This document shows positions 1 through 8,461 of a DNA stretch of 64,000 nucleotides, one piece after another; the first letter of the stretch is position 1; every line of letters begins with the position of its first letter. The stretch is taken from contig NZ_CP123584.1 in assembly GCF_045277565.1 (NCBI RefSeq), positions 2,232,001 to 2,296,000 of the forward strand. The letters run 5' to 3'. The stretch comes from Aliisedimentitalea scapharcae (GTDB taxonomy: Bacteria > Pseudomonadota > Alphaproteobacteria > Rhodobacterales > Rhodobacteraceae). Made by a program: the position numbers and the translations under genes. Under the pieces are notes generated by a model that had not been told where the DNA came from, did no database searches, and saw only the letters and a program-made list of their open reading frames with translations.

Positions 1-468
1 CATTTTGATTTACCCCATGTGGCGGCAACAGCCAAAACCCTGGATCAGACGGATTTTGCGGCCTTTCGCGCCCTCAATGACCTGCCGTTGGGAATGACCG
101 CACATCTGGTCTATGACGCGATCGACCCGGCCCCTGCGACCCTGTCGGCACCTGTCATGGGGATGATCCGGGATCAGATCGGCTTTGACGGGCTGATCAT
201 GACCGATGACATTTCGATGAAAGCGCTGAGTGGGTCGCTCATGGATTTGTCGCGCGCGGCGTTGACGGCGGGATGCGATGTGATCCTGCATTGCAACGGC
301 AGCTTTGATGAGCGGGTCGAGACGATCCAGGCAGCAGGCGAGATGACAGATCTGGCACAGGCACGGGCCGAACGGGCGCTGGCCTGGCGCAAACCGCCCG
401 CTGCGCTTGACATTGGGGCGGCCGAGACGGAACTATCTGCCCTTATGGGCGGACAGGTGTATGGCTGA
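1..468 (+). CDS. nagZ: Beta-N-acetylhexosaminidase NagZ (3' part only)
   Basis: Cytoplasmic glycoside hydrolase family 3 enzyme that removes GlcNAc from anhydromuropeptides during peptidoglycan recycling. Only the last 155 residues are present; the gene starts before the window. The fragment opens with HFDLP, which corresponds to the S-H-x-x-LP loop carrying the catalytic acid/base His of the family. It contains FDGLIMTDDISM, where the first Asp of the DD pair (fragment residue about 69) is the expected nucleophile. Its stop overlaps the scpA start by 8 nt (ATGGCTGA), so the two are translationally coupled. anmK at 15 kb belongs to the same recycling pathway but is a separate unit. Confidence 0.93.
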   Translation, partial: HFDLPHVAATAKTLDQTDFAAFRALNDLPLGMTAHLVYDAIDPAPATLSAPVMGMIRDQIGFDGLIMTDDISMKALSGSLMDLSRAALTAGCDVILHCNGSFDERVETIQAAGEMTDLAQARAERALAWRKPPAALDIGAAETELSALMGGQVYG

Positions 469-1255
469 GAACCTTTTTGACGACACGACACAGACGGTCG
501 AAGAACGCCTGGCTGCCGAGGCGCTGATCGTTGATGTGGATGGGTTCGAGGGGCCGCTTGATGTGTTGCTGATGCTGTCACGCACGCAAAAGGTGGATCT
601 GCGAAAAATCTCGGTGCTGGACCTGGCGCGGCAGTATCTGGCCTTTGTCGAAAAGGCCAAGGAACTGCGGATCGAATTGGCCGCCGATTACCTGGTGATG
701 GCGGCCTGGCTGGCATTTTTGAAATCACGCCTTCTGTTGCCACCGGATCCGACCGAAGAAGGGCCGTCAGGCGAGGAATTGGCGGCACATCTGGCATTTC
801 AGCTGGAGCGGCTTCAGGCGATGCGGGACAGCGCCGCGCGTTTGATGGGTCGGGATCGGTTGGGACGTGATTTTTTTACCCGTGGTCAGGCCGAAGACGT
901 GACACGCATTCGCACGGTGACCTATACCGCGACATTGCTGGATCTGATGCAGGCCTATGCCCGAATTCGGACCAAGGATGAATTTCGTCCCTTTGTCATG
1001 GATCGGGATTCGATTTTCACGATGGAGCAGGCTTTGAACCGGATGCGGGGGCTGATCGGGTTTTCGGGCGGGTGGACAGATATTCTCAGCTATCTTCCGG
1101 ATGGGTGGCACGCCGATCCCGTCCGGCGACGGTCAGCCACGGCGTCAACCTTTGCCGCCTCCCTGGAGTTGGTCAAGGAAGGCCGTTTGGAAATTCGCCA
1201 GACAGACACGTTTGAACCCATCCAGCTGCGCAAGACAAAGGAAGACGGGCAGTGA
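461..1255 (+). CDS. scpA: Segregation and condensation protein A
   Basis: Kleisin subunit of the SMC-ScpAB condensin, which bridges the Smc head domains to compact and segregate the chromosome. The 264-residue length is normal. The N-terminal region (FEGPLDVLLMLSRTQKVDL, about residues 29-47) is the ScpA signature that contacts Smc, and the C-terminal winged-helix part (about 190-264) contacts the other Smc head. The reading frame stays open upstream, but ATG 461 gives the typical MAENLF start and the 8-nt overlap with nagZ, so that start is chosen. It overlaps scpB by 4 nt (GTGA), a usual arrangement for a co-translated pair. Confidence 0.95.
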   Translation: MAENLFDDTTQTVEERLAAEALIVDVDGFEGPLDVLLMLSRTQKVDLRKISVLDLARQYLAFVEKAKELRIELAADYLVMAAWLAFLKSRLLLPPDPTEEGPSGEELAAHLAFQLERLQAMRDSAARLMGRDRLGRDFFTRGQAEDVTRIRTVTYTATLLDLMQAYARIRTKDEFRPFVMDRDSIFTMEQALNRMRGLIGFSGGWTDILSYLPDGWHADPVRRRSATASTFAASLELVKEGRLEIRQTDTFEPIQLRKTKEDGQ

Positions 1256-1905
1256 GCGAGCATTCCGAAGAAAGCGAGAGCCTGTTTGACGCTCCACCGT
1301 TGGCCGAACAGGAACGGATGGTCGAAGCCGTGTTGTTCGCCAGTTCCGAGCCGGTGTCGATCCGGGATCTGCAGAAACGTATGCCGCATGGCTGCGATGT
1401 TCGTGCCGCTGTGGAACATCTGCGCAAACGATATGAAGGGCGAGGGGTGCATGTGGTTCGGATCGGGGACACCTGGGCCATGCGCACGGCACCCGATCTG
1501 GGTTTTCTGATGCAGAAGGAAACAGTGGAGACCCGCAAGCTTTCGCGCGCCGCTGTCGAAACTCTTGCCATCATTGCCTATCATCAACCTGTGACACGCG
1601 CCGAAATAGAAGAAATCCGGGGCGTGTCTGTGTCCCGCGGGACCATTGATCAGCTGTTGGAAATGGAGTGGATCCGATTGGGGCGGCGCAAGATGACGCC
1701 GGGACGTCCGGTGACATTTGTCGTGACGCCCGAATTTCTGGATCATTTTGGGTTGGAAAGCGCCCGCGATCTACCCGGCCTCAAGGAATTGCGTGCGGCG
1801 GGGCTGCTCGAAAATCGACCACCTCCGGGTTTGATCCCATCGGGTGTTTCACATGACGACGAAGATGACGAAGACGAGGATCAGCCGGAACTTTTTGAAG
1901 AATGA
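1252..1905 (+). CDS. scpB: Segregation and condensation protein B
   Basis: Second accessory subunit of the Smc condensin, a dimeric double winged-helix protein that binds the ScpA middle region. 217 residues, starting at GTG 1252 inside the scpA stop. The motif AAVETLAIIAYHQPVTRAEIEEIRGV (read in pieces at about residues 100-125) is the family hallmark, followed by GRPVTFV. The C terminus carries a long acidic run of Asp and Glu (about 203-212) ending in ELFEE, probably disordered. An AT-richer gap of 71 nt follows before the next gene. Confidence 0.95.
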   Translation: MSEHSEESESLFDAPPLAEQERMVEAVLFASSEPVSIRDLQKRMPHGCDVRAAVEHLRKRYEGRGVHVVRIGDTWAMRTAPDLGFLMQKETVETRKLSRAAVETLAIIAYHQPVTRAEIEEIRGVSVSRGTIDQLLEMEWIRLGRRKMTPGRPVTFVVTPEFLDHFGLESARDLPGLKELRAAGLLENRPPPGLIPSGVSHDDEDDEDEDQPELFEE

Positions 1906-1976
1906 TAGCAATAACGCCCTGAAAATGGCGTAATTTTGCACTAGATTCCGGGTTGGGCAGCAAAAGGAAAACTGAA

Positions 1977-2174
1977 ATGAACATGAATCAGATCATCAAT
2001 TTGATTATCCGTCAGGTGATGCGACGGGTCGTCAACGGGGGCATCAATGCCGGGATGAATGCAGCATCGGATGCAATGTCAAACCGAGGCCGCAAAGGGC
2101 GCAAGAAACAGCAGCCGATGGTCGAAGACGACTATTACGAAGACGAAATCCAGCGCCGCCGCAATATGCGTTAA
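1977..2174 (+). CDS. Small basic conserved-type hypothetical protein
   Basis: A 65-residue protein that I cannot assign. It starts with an amphipathic, isoleucine-rich stretch (NQIINLIIRQVMRRVVNGG), continues with an Ala/Asn/Met segment, then a basic cluster (RGRKGRKKQQ) and an acidic DDYYEDE patch before a basic tail. A purine-rich site (AAAAGGAAA) lies about 8 nt before ATG 1977; an in-frame TTG at 1953 would add 8 residues but lacks such a site. It follows scpB by 71 nt on the same strand and may share its transcript. The composition would suit a membrane- or nucleic-acid-associated peptide, but no function is shown. Confidence 0.6.
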   Translation: MNMNQIINLIIRQVMRRVVNGGINAGMNAASDAMSNRGRKGRKKQQPMVEDDYYEDEIQRRRNMR

Positions 2175-2248
2175 CTCAGACGAGATGCCCCGTCAGGCCG
2201 GTTGAATCGCTATCAGACTGATTGCGATGTTTCTGCGTTTGTATAGGC

Positions 2249-3328
2249 TTACGATGGGTTCTTAAAGTGTTTGGACAGTTTCAGACCCTGGCCCTGATAA
2301 TTCGAGGCAATGCCAGATCCATATAGTTGCTGTGGTACCTCGGACATCTTTTCATAGACCAACCGGCCGACAATCTGGCCATGTTCAAGGACAAATGGCG
2401 CTTCGTGGCAGCGCACTTCGAGCACGCCGCGCGACCCGGTGCCTCCGACCGCATCATGCCCAAACCCGGGGTCAAAGAACCCTGCGTAATGCACCCTAAA
2501 TTCACCGACCATGGCCAGATAGGGGGCCATTTCTGCGGCGTATTGGGGGGGGATATGCACGGCTTCGCGGCTGACGAGAATGTAGAACGCACCGGGATCC
2601 AGGATAATCCTGCCATCATCGCTGTGTACATTTTCCCAATAATCCGCTGCGTCATAGGCCCCGATCCGATCCAGGTCGATAACGCCGGTATGTGGTTTCG
2701 CGCGATAGCCAACCAGAGTGGACCCAGGCAAACGCAGATCCACCGAAAAGCCCAAACCGTCCTGTATGACAGCCGGGCCGTCAACCAGCGGGGTCTGGGC
2801 GTGTACGGCCCGCAACGTGTCGTCATCCAGCACCGCCTGGCCTGTCCGAAACCGGATCTGGTTCAGACGCATTCCGGGACGCACCAGCACCGAAAAGGAG
2901 CGGGGGCAGATTTCCGCAAACAATGGTCCAGTGTATCCAGGGCGAATTCGGTCGAATTCTTCGCCACCATCGGTGATTGTACGGGTCAGCAAATCCAATC
3001 GCCCTGTCGAGCTTTTGGCGTTCGCGACCGCTGAAATGTCGTCCGGCAGAGCCAGGGATTCCATCAGCGGAACCACATAGACACAGCCTTTTTCCAGCAC
3101 GGCACCCTGGCTCAGATCTATGCGGTGCATTTCGAACTCGTCCAGCCGTGCAGAGACGCTTTGACCGTGCCCCGCAAGGAAAGAGGCACGGACACGATAG
3201 GCAATCGTACCCAAGCGCAGGTCCAGGCTGGCGGGTTGAATCTGTGCGGGATCTATCGCTGGCGAGGCTAAGATTTCGCCGGATATGATCATGCTTTCAA
3301 GGACTTGGCTGGGAAGAACGCCTGTCAT
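2249..3328 (-). CDS. dcd: 2'-deoxycytidine 5'-triphosphate deaminase, long alphaproteobacterial type
   Basis: Deaminates dCTP to dUTP, feeding dTTP synthesis. At 359 residues it is about twice the E. coli Dcd. Two dUTPase-fold halves can be seen: the first has SSTGRLDLL and ITDGGEEFDRI..GYTGPLFAEI (about 108-145), and the second has VHIPPQYAAEM..GEFRVHYAGFFDPGFG (about 255-295), where the trimer and active-site motifs recur in diverged form. The ATG at 3328 is preceded by AGGGG at good spacing. The start lies only about 20 nt beyond a strong terminator hairpin that follows tRNA-Pro, which leaves little room for its own promoter. Confidence 0.9.
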   Translation of the reverse strand: MTGVLPSQVLESMIISGEILASPAIDPAQIQPASLDLRLGTIAYRVRASFLAGHGQSVSARLDEFEMHRIDLSQGAVLEKGCVYVVPLMESLALPDDISAVANAKSSTGRLDLLTRTITDGGEEFDRIRPGYTGPLFAEICPRSFSVLVRPGMRLNQIRFRTGQAVLDDDTLRAVHAQTPLVDGPAVIQDGLGFSVDLRLPGSTLVGYRAKPHTGVIDLDRIGAYDAADYWENVHSDDGRIILDPGAFYILVSREAVHIPPQYAAEMAPYLAMVGEFRVHYAGFFDPGFGHDAVGGTGSRGVLEVRCHEAPFVLEHGQIVGRLVYEKMSEVPQQLYGSGIASNYQGQGLKLSKHFKNPS

Positions 3329-3349
3329 AATGGCCCCTCTTAGATACTC

Positions 3350-3382
3350 AAAACGCCCGGGGATAGATCCCCGGGCGTTTTT
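3350..3382 (-). terminator. Rho-independent terminator after tRNA-Pro
   Basis: An 11-bp perfect GC-rich stem (AACGCCCGGGG at 3352-3362 pairing with 3369-3379, six-base loop). It is flanked by T runs when read on either strand (TTTT on the minus strand, TTTTT on the plus strand). It lies 4 nt past the CCA end of the minus-strand tRNA gene, so its natural role is ending the tRNA transcript. dcd begins about 20 nt further on. Confidence 0.8.
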
Positions 3383-3385
3383 GAT

Positions 3386-3462
3386 TGGTCGGGCTAGCAG
3401 GACTCGAACCTGCGACCTTCCGTCCCCCAGACGGACGCGCTACCAGGCTGCGCCATAGCCCG
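3386..3462 (-). tRNA. tRNA-Pro (anticodon GGG)
   Basis: A complete 77-nt cloverleaf on the minus strand. The 5' acceptor strand CGGGCTA pairs with TAGCCCG, followed by discriminator A and an encoded CCA at 3388-3386. The D arm reads GCGCAGCCTGGTAGCGC. The anticodon stem TCCGT/ACGGA encloses the loop CTGGGGG, giving anticodon GGG, which reads CCC and CCU. The T arm carries GGTTCGAGTCC. No intron. A proline-type identity is also supported by the C1-G72 start typical of bacterial tRNA-Pro. Confidence 0.96.
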
Positions 3463-3474
3463 AACATGGTGCTG

Positions 3475-3502
3475 TTCATACTGTTTTTCAGACCAAGAGC
3501 AA
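3475..3502 (-). promoter_or_regulatory. Probable sigma-70 promoter of tRNA-Pro
   Basis: On the minus strand a TTGCTC -35 (3502-3497) and TATGAA -10 (3480-3475) are separated by 16 nt. They lie 12 nt upstream of the mature tRNA 5' end, in the 60-nt gap after merR. Spacing and position fit a tRNA promoter. No G/C discriminator test was possible. Confidence 0.45.
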
Positions 3503-3522
3503 GCGAAAAACATGCGGAAAAG

Positions 3523-4317
3523 TCATTCTGCCGTCACATTATTTTTCGACTGGCCCAACCCGTCCAAAGCTGTGGCAATTTCGGTCAGATCGGCGATATT
3601 CTGGCCGTCCAACGACGTGACCGAATACAGATGTGACAAGGGTCCCGGCGTGAATTCTATCTGAGCGTGGGGTGGCGGGTCTGCGGCCTCGACACGGGGA
3701 ATCGTCAAAGCAGGACTGGGTGCCTTGGGTTCAGGTTCTTCATCTGGATGGCTGTCAGGGGCAGCAGCCTCTGTCTCTGCATCGGGCACTGGTCGATCTT
3801 CGGTGGCCTCCTGGTCGACCTCCAGGTCTGGCAACAGCTCGGCCGATTGGGGAGCGTCAACCGGATCTGGTTCGGGCGGGGGCGGGGCGAGATCCAGATC
3901 AATCTGTGCAGGCGGGGGCGTTTCGGCCACCCGCAACGCATCCGAAAAGGAAACCACAGTGTCATCAGTATCATCGGCCGTATCGTCGGGCACATTCTGC
4001 GCGTCGACAACCGCGCCGTGTTGAATTGGTGGCGCTGTTTCATCCAGCGACTGGGACAACGAAGAAACATGGGCAACCCCATGTTCGCGCAGAATTTTCT
4101 GAACGCCTTTGATGGTCAGGCCATCGTCGTGCAACAGCTTCTTTATGCCACCGATCAACACCATATCCGAGGGCCGGTAATACCGACGCCCTCCGGCTCG
4201 TTTGACGGGTTTGACCTGGGCAAATTTGCTTTCCCAGAATCGCAACACATGAGCCTGTATTCCCAACCAATCCGCAACTTCGCTGATGGTGCGAAAGGCG
4301 TCGGGAGATTTTGTCAT
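3523..4317 (-). CDS. MerR-family transcriptional regulator with long acidic C-terminal region
   Basis: 264 residues. The first about 75 residues form a MerR winged helix (TISEVADWLGIQAHVLRFWESKF, then GGRRYYRPSD), and LIGGIKKLLHDDGLTIKGVQKIL continues the DNA-binding and dimer region. From about residue 95 the protein is rich in Pro, Asp and Glu (DDTADDTDD and repeated PPP/PEP segments) and probably disordered; no Cys-rich metal-binding loop is visible, so it is not a metal sensor of the classic type. In this lineage it sits as the last gene of the rpmF-plsX-fabH-ihfA cluster, 15 nt after ihfA. A role in membrane lipid or growth control is inferred from position only. Confidence 0.88.
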   Translation of the reverse strand: MTKSPDAFRTISEVADWLGIQAHVLRFWESKFAQVKPVKRAGGRRYYRPSDMVLIGGIKKLLHDDGLTIKGVQKILREHGVAHVSSLSQSLDETAPPIQHGAVVDAQNVPDDTADDTDDTVVSFSDALRVAETPPPAQIDLDLAPPPPEPDPVDAPQSAELLPDLEVDQEATEDRPVPDAETEAAAPDSHPDEEPEPKAPSPALTIPRVEAADPPPHAQIEFTPGPLSHLYSVTSLDGQNIADLTEIATALDGLGQSKNNVTAE

Positions 4318-4332
4318 ATGCGTTGGCCTTGA

Positions 4333-4635
4333 TTAAGTCTTGTTACCGGCGGCAACACGATCCTTCATCAGATGAGAAGGACGGAACGTCAGAACCCGGC
4401 GTGGCTGAATAGGAACCTCTTCGCCGGTCTTGGGATTGCGGCCAACACGGGCCGATTTATCCCGAACGCTAAAGGTGCCAAAGGACGAAATCTTGACCTG
4501 TTCACCCTTTACCAAAGCGTCTGACATGTGTTGCAACATGCTTTCTACCAATTGAGCGCTTTCATTGCGGGACAACCCCACTTCTCTGAAAACCGCTTCG
4601 CTCAAATCCATACGTGTAAGTGTTTTTTCACCCAT
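4333..4635 (-). CDS. ihfA: Integration host factor subunit alpha
   Basis: A 100-residue HU/IHF-fold protein that, with IhfB, bends DNA sharply at specific sites to assist recombination, replication and sigma-54 transcription. The C-terminal arm RNPKTGEEVPIQPRRVLTFRPS (about 66-87) carries the intercalating proline turn and the RxxxxF features of IhfA, and the N-terminal MDLSEAVFREVGLSRNESAQLV fits the alpha subunit. It is co-oriented with fabH (93 nt upstream) and the MerR regulator (15 nt downstream), as usual in Rhodobacteraceae. Confidence 0.95.
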   Translation of the reverse strand: MGEKTLTRMDLSEAVFREVGLSRNESAQLVESMLQHMSDALVKGEQVKISSFGTFSVRDKSARVGRNPKTGEEVPIQPRRVLTFRPSHLMKDRVAAGNKT

Positions 4636-4728
4636 ACCAGTCCCCGTTATTTTGCACGAGCATAGGGCGCAGGGAATTTAACTGTCAATATCAATGAATT
4701 GCACGCGCCAGTTTGTAGACGTATTCGG

Positions 4729-5700
4729 TTACCACCGCAGCACAACAGCCCCCCAGGCCAACCCGCCACCGATGGCTTCGGTCACAATCAAATCGTTTTG
4801 CTTGATTTGTCCGTTCTGCTTTCCGACAGACAGGGCCAGCGGAATGGATGCAGCCGATGTATTTCCGTGATCCTGAACGGTCACGATCACCTTATCCATC
4901 GGAAGGCCCATCTTCTTAGCGGTGCCTTGGATGATTCGAATATTGGCCTGATGTGGAACGATCCAATCCACATCCGCGTTGTTCAAGCCGACTTTGGTCA
5001 GAGCAGTTTCCGCGGTTTTCGCCAATTTTTCAACGGCATGGCGGAAGACTTGATTGCCTTGCATCCGCAAGTGACCGGTCGTGTTGGTCGATACACCCCC
5101 ATCCACATACAGCAGATCCTTGTGGCGCCCATCCGAATTCAGATCGGTCGACAGGATCCCGCGATCATCTGTGGTGCCTGCCGCGTCCTGAGCTTCGATC
5201 AACAGCGCGCCTGCGCCATCTCCGAACAGCACACAGGTTGACCGGTCCGTCCAATCCATGATGCGCGAGAAAGTTTCGGCACCAATCACAAGGACCCGAT
5301 CGGCCTGACCGGACAGAATCAGCGCATTGGCATTTGTCAGCGCATAGACAAAACCGGCGCAGACCGCCTGTACGTCAAAAGCGAACCCGCGGGTCATGCC
5401 CAGCTGGGCCTGAACCATGGTCGCAGCCGATGGGAACGTCAGATCCGCAGTCGATGTGGCCAAGACAATGGCGTCAACATCATCCGGGCCGAGCCCGGCG
5501 TCGTCCAATGCGGCGCGGGCGGCCCTGGTGGCCAGATCCGACGTGGTTTGACCTGTTGCAGCAAAATGACGGCGTTCGATGCCTGACCGGGACCGGATCC
5601 ATTCGTCGCTGGTCTCCAGGGTGGTTTCAAATTCGCTGTTCGGGACGACCCGTTCAGGCAGGTAATGTCCAACCCCAGTAACCACCGCACGTCGTGTCAT
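4729..5700 (-). CDS. fabH: Beta-ketoacyl-ACP synthase III
   Basis: Condenses acetyl-CoA with malonyl-ACP to start type II fatty acid synthesis. 323 residues. The catalytic triad is present: Cys in QAVCAGF (C114), His in VPHQANIRI (about 249) and Asn in HGNTSAASIP (about 279). The frame remains open for 66 more codons upstream into plsX, but ATG 5700 yields the canonical MTRRAVVTGVGHYLP start, 13 nt after the plsX stop. Adjacent plsX, making acyl-phosphate for phospholipids, ties initiation of acyl chains to their use in membrane lipids. Confidence 0.96.
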   Translation of the reverse strand: MTRRAVVTGVGHYLPERVVPNSEFETTLETSDEWIRSRSGIERRHFAATGQTTSDLATRAARAALDDAGLGPDDVDAIVLATSTADLTFPSAATMVQAQLGMTRGFAFDVQAVCAGFVYALTNANALILSGQADRVLVIGAETFSRIMDWTDRSTCVLFGDGAGALLIEAQDAAGTTDDRGILSTDLNSDGRHKDLLYVDGGVSTNTTGHLRMQGNQVFRHAVEKLAKTAETALTKVGLNNADVDWIVPHQANIRIIQGTAKKMGLPMDKVIVTVQDHGNTSAASIPLALSVGKQNGQIKQNDLIVTEAIGGGLAWGAVVLRW

Positions 5701-5713
5701 ATTTTGGCCTGCC

Positions 5714-6823
5714 TTATTTATTGTCCTTGTCGTCAGCTTGGGCCGACTGACTGTCATCTTGAGAGAGTGTACCGGTGGATGCAACCCGGGCCGCCAGTCT
5801 TTGTGCAAAACCGGATTGCGCCAGGGTAAAGGCCAGCTTGATCGCTGCGGAGACGCCGGTTGCATCTGCGCCGCCGTGGGATTTGACGACGGTGCCATTC
5901 AGGCCCAGAAACACACCGCCATTGACCCGTCTGGGATCAATGCGTTTTTTCAGTCGCTGCAGCGAGGTATAGGCCAAAACCGAGGCCAGCCGCGACAGCG
6001 GCGAATATTTGAAGGCTTCGCGCAAGAGGTCCGAAATCAGGCTGGCGGTGCCTTCACCAGTCTTGATCGCAACGTTGCCAGTAAAGCCGTCGGTGACGAT
6101 CACATCCGCGACACTGCCGGGAATATCGCTGCCTTCGACAAAGCCGACAAATTCGAAATTGGCGGCATCGGCATGATCGGTGATCAGCCGGTGGGCTTCT
6201 TTCAATTCGGCATGGCCTTTGTGTTCTTCTGTGCCGACGTTCAACAATCCGACCCGGGGACGGGCCAGCTCCAGACCGTTGCGGGCATAAGAGGCCCCCA
6301 TCAGAGCATATTGCAGCAGATCGCGGGCATCGGCGCGGACATCAGCCCCCACATCCAGCATCACGTTGAACCCTTGCGGATTGCGTGACGGCCAGAGAAC
6401 GCCAATCGCCGGGCGATTGACGCCGGGCAGCTTGCGCAGGCGCAGCATGGACAAGGCCATCAGCGCACCGGTATTGCCACAGGAGACGGCACCGGCGGCT
6501 TCGCCTTTCTTGACCGAATCAAGCGTCGACCACATCGACGTGCCCTTGCCATTGCGCATGATATGGCTGGGCTTGTCTTCCATCGTGACAACGTCTTTGG
6601 CGTGGCGAATATCGACGCGGCCTTCCAGAATCTTCTTGCGCGCGACCAAACGGCGGAGCTCGTCTTCGGGACCGTGCAGGATAAACCCGATGTCCGGATT
6701 GATGCTGGCAGAATCGGCAAGACCGGCCACCACAGCAGTGGGGCCGGCATCTCCGCCCATGGCGTCAACCGAAATAACGATGCGGCCAGCGTTTGCGCGT
6801 GTGTCGTCGGGCTGAACCGTCAT
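5714..6823 (-). CDS. plsX: Phosphate acyltransferase PlsX
   Basis: Converts acyl-ACP plus phosphate to acyl-phosphate, the donor for PlsY in phosphatidic acid synthesis; it is a peripheral membrane enzyme. 369 residues. The N-terminal VISVDAMGGDAGP (about 17-29), SCGNTGALMALSMLRL and VIVTDGFTGNVAIKTGEG are diagnostic. The C terminus is a polar tail rich in Ser, Gln and Asp. It lies 23 nt downstream of rpmF and 13 nt upstream of fabH on the same strand, the conserved rpmF-plsX-fabH order. Confidence 0.96.
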   Translation of the reverse strand: MTVQPDDTRANAGRIVISVDAMGGDAGPTAVVAGLADSASINPDIGFILHGPEDELRRLVARKKILEGRVDIRHAKDVVTMEDKPSHIMRNGKGTSMWSTLDSVKKGEAAGAVSCGNTGALMALSMLRLRKLPGVNRPAIGVLWPSRNPQGFNVMLDVGADVRADARDLLQYALMGASYARNGLELARPRVGLLNVGTEEHKGHAELKEAHRLITDHADAANFEFVGFVEGSDIPGSVADVIVTDGFTGNVAIKTGEGTASLISDLLREAFKYSPLSRLASVLAYTSLQRLKKRIDPRRVNGGVFLGLNGTVVKSHGGADATGVSAAIKLAFTLAQSGFAQRLAARVASTGTLSQDDSQSAQADDKDNK

Positions 6824-6846
6824 GCCGGGACCTGTCTGAGTTCAGC

Positions 6847-7053
6847 TTACGCCGCGTCTTCGTCCAGGTCGATGTCGTCGGTCATGGCAACGATCTCTTT
6901 GTCGTTGTAATGGCCGCAGGACGGGCACACGTGGTGCGGACGCTTCAGTTCGCCACAGTTGGTGCATTCGTTCGGGTTTGCAGCAACCAGTGCATCGTGC
7001 GCACGACGGTTGTTGCGGCGCGACTTGGATACTTTGTTCTGTTGGACAGCCAT
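6847..7053 (-). CDS. rpmF: 50S ribosomal protein L32
   Basis: 68 residues. The start MAVQQNKVSKSRRNNRRAHD is the L32 signature. Four cysteines in two CxxC-type pairs (CTNCGE at about 30-33 and CPSCGHY at about 43-46) form the zinc ribbon, so this is the zinc-binding form. The C terminus is acidic (DDIDLDEDAA). The first gene of the plsX-fabH cluster, it follows the DUF177 gene by 193 nt. Confidence 0.97.
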   Translation of the reverse strand: MAVQQNKVSKSRRNNRRAHDALVAANPNECTNCGELKRPHHVCPSCGHYNDKEIVAMTDDIDLDEDAA

Positions 7054-7246
7054 GTCTCAACCTTTGTCTGCTGTGGCCGGGGACAAGGTCCGGGGCCTGG
7101 GTTTCAGTGTCTCGTTCAAAACGGTGTGACGTGCGTTTAGGCCGCGGCCTGTCCGTTGTCCAACCTTAAATCCGATGAGCGCGCGAAAATACTGTGATTT
7201 TTGATCTTCGCAAGCGCTTTTTCCACCTGCATGGCAGGCTTGAGCC

Positions 7247-7783
7247 TCACTTATCCTTGTTCAGGGCATCCTTCAAGGCCGCCAAACCCGCAAAGGGTTT
7301 AACATCGTCATCTGTCAATGGCTGGACCCCGGGGTCAGCATGGACGGATTCGCCCAGGGCGACGCCGGCCTTGCGGGGATAGACCGGCAGATTCAGCGCC
7401 AGCGACTCGGCCATGATGGCCGCAACATCGATCTCTGTGCCCAACGGCTCAATCGTGTCGTCTTCGCTCATTTCGACTTCGTTGTCTTCTGGTGTGTCCC
7501 AGTCCGACAAGAACGTGCGTTCGATCCATAGGTCAATTCGTGTTGTGACCGGGTCCAACGAGACCACGCAAGGCTGTGTAACTGTTGCCCCCAGTTTTGC
7601 CTTGAGCCGCCAATCGCGTTTTCCCTGTGCCTTGATCTCGCCAGAGAAACGCAATTTGCGCAAATCCAGCAATTCAAGTTCAGAGGCCAGCGCCGACAAA
7701 GCGTCGGAATCAGGGGTCAGATCAAAGGGGGTCGGGCTGTTTTGCGACAGGTCGGCGACGCGCAGGGCCGGATAATGTGACAT
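7247..7783 (-). CDS. DUF177 (YceD) family protein
   Basis: 178 residues, matching the YceD/DUF177 family that lies directly upstream of rpmF in most bacteria and is linked to large ribosomal subunit (23S rRNA) accumulation in plants and bacteria. The central segment with PCVVSLDPVTTRIDLWIERTF (about 95-115) corresponds to the conserved Cys-containing core, followed by an acidic stretch and a PVYPRKAG motif. The frame is open for 94 codons further upstream, across the bamE promoter and coding start, but ATG 7783 (MSHYPALRV) is the plausible start. Divergent from bamE with an 86-nt shared promoter region. Confidence 0.88.
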   Translation of the reverse strand: MSHYPALRVADLSQNSPTPFDLTPDSDALSALASELELLDLRKLRFSGEIKAQGKRDWRLKAKLGATVTQPCVVSLDPVTTRIDLWIERTFLSDWDTPEDNEVEMSEDDTIEPLGTEIDVAAIMAESLALNLPVYPRKAGVALGESVHADPGVQPLTDDDVKPFAGLAALKDALNKDK

Positions 7784-7869
7784 TTTCGTCGACTTTCGTT
7801 TCTTGAACCGATGGCAAGCTTTGGGTAATTCGGATAAAAGGCGTTGAACGCCAAGGCAAGAGGGCAGGC

Positions 7870-8337
7870 ATGATCGTGAACATTTCAAGGTTGAAACTGG
7901 TGCGTGGTGCCGCGATGGCAATCGGGCTCGCTGCTGTGTTGGCCGGATGTAGTGCGAGCTATCGCAACCATGGCTATGTCCCCTCCGAAGAACTTTTGGC
8001 CGAAGTGGTCCCCGGTGTCGATACCCGCGACAGCGTTGCCGAAACCATCGGGGCTCCGACGTCATCGGGTGTTCTGAATGATGGCGGGTACTATTATGTC
8101 GCGTCGCGCGTGCGCCATTATGGGGCGAGCAAGCCCAAAGTTGTATCGCGCGAATTGGTCGCCATCAATTTTGACCAGTCCGGTACAGTGAGCGGTATCG
8201 AACGCTACGGGTTGGAGGACGGCAAAGCCATTCCGCTGGAACGTCGCGTGACCAGTTCGAGTATCGAAAACAAAACCTTCCTGCGTCAGTTGCTGGGCAA
8301 CCTGGGACGCTTTAACCCCGCAACGGCGATCGAATAA
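7870..8337 (+). CDS. bamE: Outer membrane assembly lipoprotein BamE (SmpA/OmlA family)
   Basis: Small lipoprotein of the BAM complex, which folds beta-barrels such as LptD (encoded at 38-40 kb) into the outer membrane. 155 residues with a signal peptide ending in the lipobox LAGC (lipidated Cys about residue 27). The mature part contains VPSEELLAEVVPGVDTRDSVAETIGAPTSSG, the typical BamE alpha/beta start, then a C-terminal extension of about 40 residues common in alphaproteobacteria. Divergent from the DUF177 gene. Confidence 0.9.
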   Translation: MIVNISRLKLVRGAAMAIGLAAVLAGCSASYRNHGYVPSEELLAEVVPGVDTRDSVAETIGAPTSSGVLNDGGYYYVASRVRHYGASKPKVVSRELVAINFDQSGTVSGIERYGLEDGKAIPLERRVTSSSIENKTFLRQLLGNLGRFNPATAIE

Positions 8338-8461
8338 CCCCGCCCGTCCCAAAGCGGGAGGCGCGGCAACAATTTCCGCGATGGGTTGCATGTGGTCGCC
8401 CCTCTGTCACATCCTGCGGGGCACAGGGCCTGTGGCCTGATGTCTTGGACGGAGTTCCCGG

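Noticed and set aside
3385..3636. Plus-strand frame whose product begins MVGLAGLEPATFRPPDG
   Set aside because: This is the well-known artefact of translating across tRNA-Pro; the DNA is the tRNA gene.
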